Source: Rhodospirillaceae bacterium (GTDB taxonomy: Bacteria; Pseudomonadota; Alphaproteobacteria; SP197). From it: DNA of 9,038 nt. Position 1 is the stretch's first letter. Each line of letters starts with the position of its first letter. The stretch is from NCBI GenBank assembly GCA_018700655.1, contig JABIUG010000327.1, positions 1-9,038 of the forward strand, read 5' to 3'. Both the position numbers and the translations under genes were made by a program. Below the pieces are notes generated by a model, which was not told the origin of the DNA, did no database searches, and worked only from the letters and a program-made list of their open reading frames with translations. Below are positions 1-5,627 of this stretch, in pieces.

Positions 1-157
1 CGCCAACGAAACAGTTTCCCTCGATACCATCGTCCGTGACGATACGCAGAATACCGTGGTCCAGGTGCCGTGCTGTCAGCCCGAGGTCAAGGGCGGCATC
101 GTCCGGCAAATCATGACGGACAACCTCGATCGTCAATGAGATTATTTTCCCACTCAT
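1..157 (-). CDS. Enolase-superfamily (mandelate racemase/muconate lactonizing type) protein, N-terminal fragment
   Basis: Only the first 52 codons are in the window; the gene continues past the left edge. The start is the ATG at 157-155, with GGAGG five bases upstream. The peptide begins MSGKIISLTIEVVR and continues through a hydrophobic strand around ILRIVTDDGIEGNCFVG. This alternation, a strand, a short loop with basic residues, then an 'I-V-T-D-D-G-I-E-G' turn, resembles the N-terminal capping domain of MR/MLE enolase-superfamily enzymes, which shapes substrate specificity. These enzymes abstract a proton alpha to a carboxylate, as racemases, epimerases, dehydratases or cycloisomerases. 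The barrel with the catalytic Lys and metal ligands lies outside, so the subgroup cannot be assigned. It is transcribed away from the DAO gene across a 289-base region. Given the amine and betaine enzymes nearby, an epimerase of the hydroxyproline-betaine 2-epimerase type is possible; this is inference. A different N-terminal fold is not excluded. Confidence 0.6.
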   Translation of the reverse strand, partial: MSGKIISLTIEVVRHDLPDDAALDLGLTARHLDHGILRIVTDDGIEGNCFVG

Positions 158-446
158 TCTCGCCTCCGGGCGTGTGGCCAGATCGTAGAGTCAACAAAAT
201 TGGTAGCGTCCGGCCTCACTGTTGTCGATGACTGAAGCAGGACGTGCACGCTGGAGCAGGTTACGCTGGCCGGGTTTGTGACCGCAATCTGAGTTCTCTT
301 GCTGGTGTTTCAGCGGTTGTCGGTCCTGCCTGTTGCCGCGATCCTGTCTTTTCTCGGGCGTTTGTTCTTTGTTCGAGGATACAGGCATGGTGGTCCCGCG
401 CGGATCGATCGGGGACCATGCCCGGAAGGCTGAAAGAGAGGCAACC
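158..446. promoter_or_regulatory. Divergent intergenic region between the enolase-like and DAO genes
   Basis: These 289 bases separate two outward-facing genes and should hold both promoters. I could not find a convincing sigma70 -35/-10 pair on either strand, nor a clean sigma54 site. The short reading frames crossing it have no coding look. The only clear structure is the hairpin just upstream of the DAO gene, listed separately. No regulator gene lies in the window. Confidence 0.4.
385..421 (+). promoter_or_regulatory. Inverted repeat / potential hairpin in the leader of the DAO gene
   Basis: GCATGGT (385-391) is the exact reverse complement of ACCATGC (415-421). An alternative register pairs GGTCCC (392-397) with GGGACC (412-417), and both can form partly as one bulged stem. 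The loop contains the palindrome GATCGATC (403-410). The structure ends 10 bases before the AGAGG ribosome-binding site of the chosen start at 447. It could be a leader RNA structure or an operator; there is no T-run to suggest a terminator. If translation began at the in-frame ATG at 387, the element would be coding. Confidence 0.35.
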
Positions 447-1610
447 ATGAGAACTGCGCCGCAAGTTGTCGTTATCGGGGCCGGCACCCTGGGCCTGTGC
501 ACGGCCGTCAACCTGGTCGAGCAGGGCGCCGGGGTGACCGTGCTCGAAACAAACACGATTGCATCGGGATCAAGTGGTCGTTCAGTAGGTGTCGTGGGCA
601 CGCAGCTCACTGATCCGCTCGATCTCCTGTTGCGCGAACATGCACTGCGGCAATTCCGCAATTGGGAAAGTCTTGGCCTGGAGTTTAACCATATCGGCTA
701 CCTGCGCCTTGCCCGGACTGAGGCGCAGATGGAGCTCTTCGAGCGATCAGCCGGTTTGCGCGCCGGAGCAGGGTTTCGCTCGAGGCTCGTTCAAGCCGAG
801 AGCTTGCGTGAACTTGTTCCCCACCTGAATACTGCAGGGCTTGCAGGGGGAATATTCGGCCCCGATGACGGCTATATCGATCCTCATGCACTTTGTACCA
901 TGCTGTCGGCGCTGCTGCGCGATCACGGCGGTGAAGTGCGACAGTACTGCAGGCTGGAAGGTGTCATCCGTCGCTCCGGCGGATACCGGCTGGAAACGAC
1001 GAAGGGAACGCTCGACTGCGACATTGTCGTCAATGCGGCCGGCGGGTGGGCGCCGCAGGTCTCGGCAATGTTCGGGCAAAACCTGTGTGTGGGACCGGAG
1101 CGACATGAGGCAGCCTCGATCCTTTTGGATCGCGCGCTGGACTACACCATGCCAATGGTCATGGACCTGGTAAACGGCGAGGGTTCGGGCCTCAATTTCC
1201 GCCACGACCGGCCAGGTGAGATGATCGCCGAGATCCATCACGTTGCTGCCGGCCCACCCGAAAACCCCGATACCTACAACGACCGGTACGATGAGGCTTC
1301 GAAAGTGTATCTGGCCGAGCTTCTGCTTGAGCGGTTGCCGGGCCTGCCGGGTGCACGCCTGGGCCGGGGCTGGGCGGGCCTCTATCCCATGACTGCCGAT
1401 CAGCGGCCTTTGGTGGGACCGGTCGACCCCGATGAACTCTCATTTGTATCGGCCGCCGGGGCCGGAGGGTACGGCATCCAGCTTGCGCCTGTGATCGGGC
1501 AAGTGGCGGCCGACTGGGCGCTGCACGGGGGCCCGGTGTCGGCTCCCGGTACGGAAGTGCTTTTGCCCCCGCCCGAAAGCAACGTCGGCTCACTGAGACC
1601 TGGTGGTTAG
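447..1610 (+). CDS. FAD-dependent amine oxidoreductase, DAO / sarcosine oxidase beta-like family
   Basis: This is a 387-residue soluble flavoprotein, a usual size for single-chain sarcosine oxidase, glycine oxidase and sarcosine oxidase beta relatives. Residues 7-16 (VVVIGAGTLG) form the GxGxxG dinucleotide fold and E34 is the expected ribose-binding acid. Family hallmarks follow: 'GPDDGYIDPHAL' (138-149), 'VVNAAGGWAP' (194-203), 'GWAGLYPMTADQRPLVGP' (308-325) and the C-terminal FAD segment 'GAGGYGIQLAP' (338-348). Such enzymes oxidise secondary or tertiary amines; N-methyl amino acids yield formaldehyde and the demethylated amine. I chose ATG 447 because AGAGG lies six bases upstream and the product starts six residues before the Rossmann strand; ATGs at 333 and 387 are in frame but add 38 or 20 residues unlike this family. 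The TAG stop overlaps the stop of the convergent PanB-like gene. Substrate unknown; sarcosine or another N-methyl amino acid is the best guess. Confidence 0.85.
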   Translation: MRTAPQVVVIGAGTLGLCTAVNLVEQGAGVTVLETNTIASGSSGRSVGVVGTQLTDPLDLLLREHALRQFRNWESLGLEFNHIGYLRLARTEAQMELFERSAGLRAGAGFRSRLVQAESLRELVPHLNTAGLAGGIFGPDDGYIDPHALCTMLSALLRDHGGEVRQYCRLEGVIRRSGGYRLETTKGTLDCDIVVNAAGGWAPQVSAMFGQNLCVGPERHEAASILLDRALDYTMPMVMDLVNGEGSGLNFRHDRPGEMIAEIHHVAAGPPENPDTYNDRYDEASKVYLAELLLERLPGLPGARLGRGWAGLYPMTADQRPLVGPVDPDELSFVSAAGAGGYGIQLAPVIGQVAADWALHGGPVSAPGTEVLLPPPESNVGSLRPGG

Positions 1611-2437
1611 GCCTTGTCGAGAGCCTCGAGAAACTTGTCCTGCTCGTCGGGGTCCATGGTGATCGACTGTTCCTTGTAGGGGAAGTTGAGCGCCGTGACT
1701 TCGCCATGAAAGGCCTTCAGTGCAGCGACGCGCTCCTCATACATCTGCTTGTGCAGGCGTCCCAGATTGCCGAAGGCATGGGCATGTTTGGGCGGGGTTT
1801 CCTCTTCGCTGTCCTCACCGCAGATATCGGCCATGAACAGGAAGACAGCATCACCGGCGTCTCCGGAACCCAGCGAGAAGGTGACGAGTGAGGTTTTTTC
1901 GTTGAGTGCTCGCAGGACCTCTTCGGCGACGCATTCGACCTCGACCGCAAAGACTCCGACATCCTCCATGCGTTTGAGTGTGCGATAGATTTCCATCGCC
2001 TCGTCAGCCGTGCGGCCCCAGGCGCGCAGGCCGCCGCACCAGTGGCTGAAAGTCGGGATCAAGCCGATTTGGCTCTGGACCGGAATGCCTTCCCTGGTGA
2101 GCATCTCGACCACGTCATGGGAGCGCAGCGTGTAATACATGTCTGCGCCTTGCTTCATCTGATCGATGGCATGGCTCAGGATTTCATCGGGCGCGCCGAA
2201 CTGTGCCCAGGTCATGCCCGAGCCCATGAAATGGGTCGGTGCGATCTTGCGTGCCTCTTCGACTTCTATCCCGATCGTCAGAAGGTCGATCCCGGCATCA
2301 ACGCAGGCCTGGGCTTCGATGGCGGACTTCGGGTTGCACATGCTCAGACGTTTGCCCGAACCCTTCAGTGCTTGCAGATCGGATACCGTGTAGTTCCGCT
2401 GTGCCGGACGTCGCCCGAAGTCATAGATGCGCCGCAT
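1607..2437 (-). CDS. Divergent PanB-like (ketopantoate hydroxymethyltransferase-fold) protein
   Basis: This protein has 276 residues, normal for PanB, in the PEP mutase/ketopantoate hydroxymethyltransferase barrel superfamily. Start is ATG 2437-2435 with AGGAG eight bases upstream. Residues 117-142 (around GIPVQSQIGL and GGLRAWGR) match PanB 'PVCGHLGL...GGYKVQGR'. 'VEVECV' (165-170) keeps the catalytic-base Glu as E168, and 'GSGDAGDAVFLFMADICG' (190-207) fits the 'GIGAG...DGQILVMHD' stretch. By my alignment to remembered E. coli PanB, the metal or substrate positions D45, D84 and E114 become I57, G74 and L104, and about 20 residues around 'TLPVTVAD' are missing. True PanB transfers a hydroxymethyl group from methylene-THF to ketoisovalerate for CoA synthesis. 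With the metal site gone, this is unlikely to be the housekeeping enzyme. A one-carbon or C-C lyase role in the cluster is possible. It is divergent from the GFA remnant/PhyH block. Confidence 0.7.
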   Translation of the reverse strand: MRRIYDFGRRPAQRNYTVSDLQALKGSGKRLSMCNPKSAIEAQACVDAGIDLLTIGIEVEEARKIAPTHFMGSGMTWAQFGAPDEILSHAIDQMKQGADMYYTLRSHDVVEMLTREGIPVQSQIGLIPTFSHWCGGLRAWGRTADEAMEIYRTLKRMEDVGVFAVEVECVAEEVLRALNEKTSLVTFSLGSGDAGDAVFLFMADICGEDSEEETPPKHAHAFGNLGRLHKQMYEERVAALKAFHGEVTALNFPYKEQSITMDPDEQDKFLEALDKA

Positions 2438-2524
2438 GGTCGTTGCTCCTGCTTTTCGATCTGTCTGCCGGTTTCGATCGTGTAGCATGACGGTTCCCGG
2501 CCCGTGACGGCAACTGGAGAGCGC
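2438..2524. promoter_or_regulatory. Divergent promoter region with paired direct repeats
   Basis: These 87 bases lie between the outward-facing PanB-like gene and the GFA-remnant/PhyH block. TTTCGATC occurs at 2454-2461 and again at 2472-2479, an 18-base period, and TGACGG occurs at 2488-2493 and 2505-2510, a 17-base period. Repeats spaced by nearly two helical turns can be tandem operator half-sites. No regulator is encoded nearby and the repeats are short, so chance is not excluded. The PanB-like ribosome-binding site occupies the left end and GGAGAGCGC, before the GFA-remnant ATG, the right end. Confidence 0.3.
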
Positions 2525-2626
2525 ATGACCACATATCTGGAACAGGCCGATGGCGGCTGCATGTGCGGCACGGTGCGCTTTCGCGTTGGTGGCGCGCCAG
2601 AGCCGAGAGCAGGGGGCAGGACATGA
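2525..2626 (+). pseudogene. Truncated N-terminus of a GFA-family gene (33 codons), overlapping the PhyH start
   Basis: ATG 2525 follows GGAGAGC and opens a 33-codon frame starting MTTYLEQADGGCMCGTVRF. This matches the start of the GFA gene at 3573 (MTTYPEQANGGCMCGAVRY), with the same first CxC zinc pair (C12, C14). By eye the two DNA copies are about 80% identical over the first 75 bases, so they are diverged paralogues, not a fresh duplication. Similarity ends near codon 25. The frame then runs through 'EPRAGGRT' and stops at TGA 2624-2626, overlapping the PhyH start as ATGA. The remaining roughly 120 residues of a GFA protein, including the second zinc site, are absent. It is most simply a deletion remnant. 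Because it keeps a ribosome-binding site and overlaps the next start, it may now act as a short coupled leader ORF. Confidence 0.7.
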
Positions 2627-3510
2627 CGGCCCAAGACGCAAACCTCGCCCCCGGCGCTGATGGCCACAAATCCCTGAACCATGATTCCAGAACGCCCAGG
2701 GAGGCCTACCGGGAGGATGGCATCACCAGGCTGAAGGGTGCCTTTGACCCTGATCTTCTCGCCCGGTGCCGCGAGGCCTTTGACTGGAGCCTCACGCATC
2801 CAGGAACGATCACGAAGACGATCTTTCCCGGAACGGAGCACGAGCATTGGGCCGATAACGTCAATCCCTTTGCGCGCGAGATCTGCCGGAAGCTGGTCAA
2901 GGCGCCGGTGTTTGCCGACGTCGTCGCCGACGTGCTCGACTCACGGCATGTCTGGTACTCGGCGGAAGAAATTTTCTTCAAGCAGGGCAGCAAGGTCGGC
3001 CGTACCCCTTGGCATCAGGATACGTCCTATGCCCCCTACGGCGGCAAGCAGTGGTGCAATCTCTGGATCAGCTTCGAATCCCTGCCTGCGTGGAATGGGC
3101 TGGAGGTCGTGCGGGGTTCCCATCACGGGCCACAGTATGATGGCAGTTCCTATGACGACCCCGACAACCCGGCGAGGCCGCTCCACGGTGGTGACTGGAC
3201 CCCGCTCCCCGACATTGAACGCGAGCGTCGGGCTGACTCTGCCGCGTGGCCGGTTATCTCCTATGCTTCGGAACCCGGTGATCTCATCGTGTTCCACCCT
3301 CACAGCCTGCATGGTGGCGCCCCGCTGAGCGAGGCGTGCCCGATACGTCACACCCTCGTGCTCAGGTTCTTTGGCGATGATGCCGTTTACCGGCCGTTTC
3401 CCGCGGGCAGCCAGAGTATCTGGGATGACAACAGCGTCATCCGCGACGAGTTCGCCGGTCTGGAAGCCGGTGAAACGTTGTGTTGCGACCGGTTCCTGCA
3501 GCTCAGATAG
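2623..3510 (+). CDS. Phytanoyl-CoA dioxygenase (PhyH) family Fe(II)/2-oxoglutarate oxygenase
   Basis: This 295-residue soluble protein belongs to the PhyH/EctD-type oxygenases. H131-Q-D133 in 'TPWHQDTSYAPYGG' is the HxD iron motif, H230 in 'FHPHSLHGGAP' is the distal iron histidine, and R242 in 'IRHTLVLRF' lies where the 2-oxoglutarate-binding Arg is expected. 'FVRGSH'-type strand residues appear as VVRGSHHGP (162-170). The catalytic set is therefore complete. Members hydroxylate unactivated carbons or remove O- or N-methyl groups through unstable hydroxymethyl intermediates, consuming O2 and 2-oxoglutarate. The start at 2623 is preceded by AGGGGGCAGG and overlaps the stop of the GFA remnant, suggesting translational coupling. 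The intact-length GFA gene follows after 62 bases, probably in the same transcript. Release of formaldehyde by oxidative demethylation would explain the GFA neighbour, but this is inference and the substrate is unknown. Confidence 0.88.
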   Translation: MTAQDANLAPGADGHKSLNHDSRTPREAYREDGITRLKGAFDPDLLARCREAFDWSLTHPGTITKTIFPGTEHEHWADNVNPFAREICRKLVKAPVFADVVADVLDSRHVWYSAEEIFFKQGSKVGRTPWHQDTSYAPYGGKQWCNLWISFESLPAWNGLEVVRGSHHGPQYDGSSYDDPDNPARPLHGGDWTPLPDIERERRADSAAWPVISYASEPGDLIVFHPHSLHGGAPLSEACPIRHTLVLRFFGDDAVYRPFPAGSQSIWDDNSVIRDEFAGLEAGETLCCDRFLQLR

Positions 3511-3572
3511 CGGATTTTTCTCCGAAGACACGATACACCACCACAGACCTCCATCGCCGAGCAGGAAACAGC

Positions 3573-4031
3573 ATGACCACGTATCCAGAACAGGCCAACG
3601 GTGGCTGCATGTGCGGCGCTGTTCGCTATGCCGTCGATGGCGCCCCGATGTCCTCGATCTTCTGTCACTGCATGAGTTGCCGCAGGCATACAGGCGCGCC
3701 TGTGGTTGCCCTTGCCGGTTACTGACGTGACCAGGTCACCTACACAAAGGGCCAGCCGAAGGTTTTCGAATCTTCACCAGGTGTAGGCCGGGCGTTTTGT
3801 GGAGATTGCGGCACACCGATGACCTGGGAGGGCGACGGCGGCGAGATCGGACCGATGGTCGAATTCCTGATCAATACCTTCGACAACCCTGAGGCCTTCG
3901 CGCCTGAATGCCACATCCATCACCAGGAACGACTGCCCTGGCTGGAGATTCACGACACGCTGCCGCGTTACCGCATCTGGCATGATGGTGAGGATGAACC
4001 CTATCTGCATGGGCCCGCAGACAAGGTCTAG
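3573..4031 (+). pseudogene. GFA/CENP-V family zinc protein gene interrupted by an in-frame TGA
   Basis: The frame spans 153 codons including TAG at 4029-4031, a normal GFA length, but codon 51 (3723-3725) is TGA. Start ATG 3573 follows AGGAA. Before the stop are C12-M-C14 and C31-H-C33-M-S-C36; after it, in the same frame, are 'TKGQPKVFESSPGVGRAFCGDCG' positions 58-80 with C76 and C79. Thus all seven cysteines of the GFA zinc sites and the usual spacing survive, and the single TGA is the only lesion seen. The stop sits in 'AGY*RDQVTY', where relatives have ordinary residues; CGA (Arg) or TGG (Trp) is one base away. GFA proteins were named for glutathione-dependent formaldehyde activation, though many members have other or unknown roles. 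Options are a recent nonsense mutation, a sequencing error or readthrough. The downstream part could also start at ATG 3819, but would lack every zinc cysteine. Confidence 0.75.
3727..3739 (+). repeat. Near-perfect palindrome just after the in-frame TGA of the GFA gene
   Basis: GTGACC-A-GGTCAC begins one base after the TGA at 3723-3725. As RNA it would form a five-base-pair stem with a CAG loop. It codes for part of 'RDQVT'. It is too short and too close to the stop to fit a bacterial SECIS element, and may be coincidental. Confidence 0.3.
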
Positions 4032-4316
4032 ATCGTCGCGCCCAGCTTGGAGCCGTGCGGAAGCGCGCGCCTGTCGTGAGGACGGCTTCCGACATACCGT
4101 CGGTCAGGCAGTCGGTCTCCGTGCGTCTTGTTCTGACAGTCGCACGGGCCATACGCCTCCATCGACCGGCGGACACCGGTGAACCCAAGCGTTGTTGCCA
4201 GTTTACGCGAACCCCAACGACCGACTATCGTCGTCTGAGTTCGCTTCATTCCAGTGATGCAGGCAGTTTCTTGGCCTCCATCCTGAGAATCCGCAACTCT
4301 GCCAGGGAGAACTATC
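4032..4316. other. Intergenic region, possibly with the fossil 3' end of an OYE-like gene on the minus strand
   Basis: No intact gene is supported in these 285 bases. On the minus strand, a frame ending at TAG (4030-4028) closes with 'ALPHGSKLGATI', resembling 'AVLEGLKVGAAI', the C-terminus of the large flavoprotein at 5628. Bases 4028-4054 match 5628-5654 at 21 of 27 positions, and a little upstream 'YVGSRP' could be the worn 'IGD..SP' motif. Beyond about 75 bases I see no similarity. An inverted repeat ACCGG/CCGGT lies at 4165-4180 with a six-base loop. The promoter of the M24 gene should lie here, but I could not identify one; its GGGAGA ribosome-binding site is at the right end. Confidence 0.3.
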
Positions 4317-5561
4317 ATGGAATTGAAGACCCACCTCAGAGACGAGATCGACTGGGAGCTGCCCTTTCCGGCGGAGGAATATGCGGATCGCCGGCAACGG
4401 GTACGCGCGGCCATGGCGAAAGCCGGCGTCGATGTTCTTATGCTCTGCCGCTTTCCGGACATGAACTGGCTGACCGGCTACGACATGATCCATAATCACC
4501 TGCGCAACCCGGCCACACTGGTTGTGAGGGCCGACAGCGACGACACGCTCTTTTTCGATGCCGCCGCGCACACTACGATTGTCTCACTGTTGCCGGAAAT
4601 TCGCGACGTCGTGTTCTTCGATCACGGTCCCATGGCCGAGCCCGCCGATTTCGACATCATGGCCAGCGAACTCGCCGCTCGCGGTCTCGCCGGTGGTACG
4701 ATCGGCCTGCAATTCTGGGGCTGGGGTCCGCATTCGTCGGTGATCGAGGCACTGGCCGAAAGGCTGCGCGCCAAGGGCGCCAACGTGGTCGATGCCTCGT
4801 TGCTGGTGGAGACACAGCGTCTCTACAAGTCGCCGCGCGAGCAGGAGGTCGTGCGCCAGGCCGCGGCCATGGGTGACAACGCGCTTGAAGCCGCGCGCGC
4901 CGCGATGGCGCCGGGTATGATGGAAACCGAGATCGAGGCTGTTATGACCGCCAGCCTCATGGAACAGGGCTGCAACTATCCCGCCATCCACACCATGGTC
5001 GGGTCGGGCGTCCGGTCGGGTACGCATCATTCCGCGCCGACCCATCGTCGTGTGAAAGAGGGCGATCTCATCAGTATCGATTTTTGTCCCGCGCTTCACC
5101 GCTATCACGTGAACACCTGCAGGACGTTCTCGATCGGCAAGGCTGACGATCGCTGGATCGACGTCATGGAGAAGGCCGCCGGCTCGATCGACGCGATTCT
5201 CGAAAACCTCAAGATCGGAGACCCTCTGACCCGTGCGGACGAAATCGCTCACGCCTATATCGAGAAGGTCGGGCTGAAAGACAAGGCATGGTGGATCGGC
5301 GGTTACCCGATGGGAATCTCGTTTCCGCCCGATTGGACAGGCGCCTACTGGAATCACTGGGAAGAGGAAACCTTCGGGCCAACGGCCGAAAAGATCACCG
5401 TTCAGCCTGGTCTTGTCTTCAACTACGAGAACCAGTTCGATGTCTGGGATGGCTGGCCCGGCGGCACCGGCTGCAACTTCATCGAAACGATCATCGTGAC
5501 CGAGGATGGCCCGGAACTGCTGTCCCGCCTGCCGCGCACGATCGTTCCCAACGGAGGTTAG
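4317..5561 (+). CDS. M24 'pita-bread' family protein, creatinase / ectoine-hydrolase-like, probably not a metallopeptidase
   Basis: The 414-residue product has the two-domain layout of creatinase and prolidase: an N-terminal domain (about 20-165, 'RVRAAMAKAGVDVLML' onward), a linker 'LYKSPREQEVVRQA' (169-182), and the M24 catalytic fold (183-405). Start ATG 4317 follows GGGAGA. Of the five metal-ligand positions of M24 aminopeptidases (D, D, H, E, E), I see D255 in 'LISIDF', then N266 eleven residues later instead of Asp, 'GGYPMG' (328-333) where GHGIG normally carries His, E371 in 'FNYEN' and E390 in 'FIETIIVTEDG'. At least two ligands are lost. 'GTHHSAPTH' (235-243) aligns with the creatinase region carrying catalytic His232. 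Creatinase itself works without metal, cleaving creatine to sarcosine and urea; ectoine hydrolases are related. The creatinase glutamate near 262 is not conserved (Cys268 by my alignment), so strict creatinase is doubtful. Confidence 0.8.
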   Translation: MELKTHLRDEIDWELPFPAEEYADRRQRVRAAMAKAGVDVLMLCRFPDMNWLTGYDMIHNHLRNPATLVVRADSDDTLFFDAAAHTTIVSLLPEIRDVVFFDHGPMAEPADFDIMASELAARGLAGGTIGLQFWGWGPHSSVIEALAERLRAKGANVVDASLLVETQRLYKSPREQEVVRQAAAMGDNALEAARAAMAPGMMETEIEAVMTASLMEQGCNYPAIHTMVGSGVRSGTHHSAPTHRRVKEGDLISIDFCPALHRYHVNTCRTFSIGKADDRWIDVMEKAAGSIDAILENLKIGDPLTRADEIAHAYIEKVGLKDKAWWIGGYPMGISFPPDWTGAYWNHWEEETFGPTAEKITVQPGLVFNYENQFDVWDGWPGGTGCNFIETIIVTEDGPELLSRLPRTIVPNGG

Positions 5562-5576
5562 AGCAGATCACAACCG

Positions 5577-5621
5577 GTCTGCCCTCACCGCGCACCAGTG
5601 GCTCTCTCAGGCCCGGCAGAC
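5577..5621. terminator. Inverted repeat between convergent genes, weak candidate bidirectional terminator
   Basis: GTCTGCC (5577-5583) is the exact reverse complement of GGCAGAC (5615-5621), with a 31-base loop. It occupies the 66-base gap between the M24 gene and the convergent flavoprotein gene, where a shared terminator would be expected. The loop is long and there is no flanking T-run on either strand, so intrinsic termination is doubtful. Confidence 0.2.
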
Positions 5622-5627
5622 GAGGCC

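Noticed and set aside
333..446. Upstream start at 333 for the DAO gene
   Set aside because: It adds 38 residues before the Rossmann fold that do not look like the family and cover the leader hairpin; a better ribosome-binding site precedes 447.
747..1241. Minus-strand 164-codon frame inside the DAO gene
   Set aside because: Antisense shadow of a clearly recognised gene, with no recognisable motif or ribosome-binding site.
2042..2485. Plus-strand 147-codon frame across the PanB-like gene
   Set aside because: Antisense shadow created by GC-rich codon bias; no family features.
2438..2641. Long N-terminal extension of the PanB-like protein up to 2641
   Set aside because: It would overlap the GFA remnant and PhyH start antisense and reads as non-coding; ATG 2437 has a proper AGGAG site.
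3723..3725. Variant genetic code with TGA as tryptophan
   Set aside because: TGG is used throughout, and TGA is the natural end of the Rieske gene at 8304-8302; no other gene contains an internal TGA.
3723..3740. Selenocysteine codon with a SECIS-like hairpin in the GFA gene
   Set aside because: The stem is only five base pairs, its loop is 8-10 bases from the TGA (known bacterial elements place it further), and the position is not a cysteine site of the family.
4055..4495. Plus-strand 146-codon frame bridging the gap before the M24 gene
   Set aside because: Overlaps the M24 gene in another frame, lacks a ribosome-binding site and shows no protein-like pattern.
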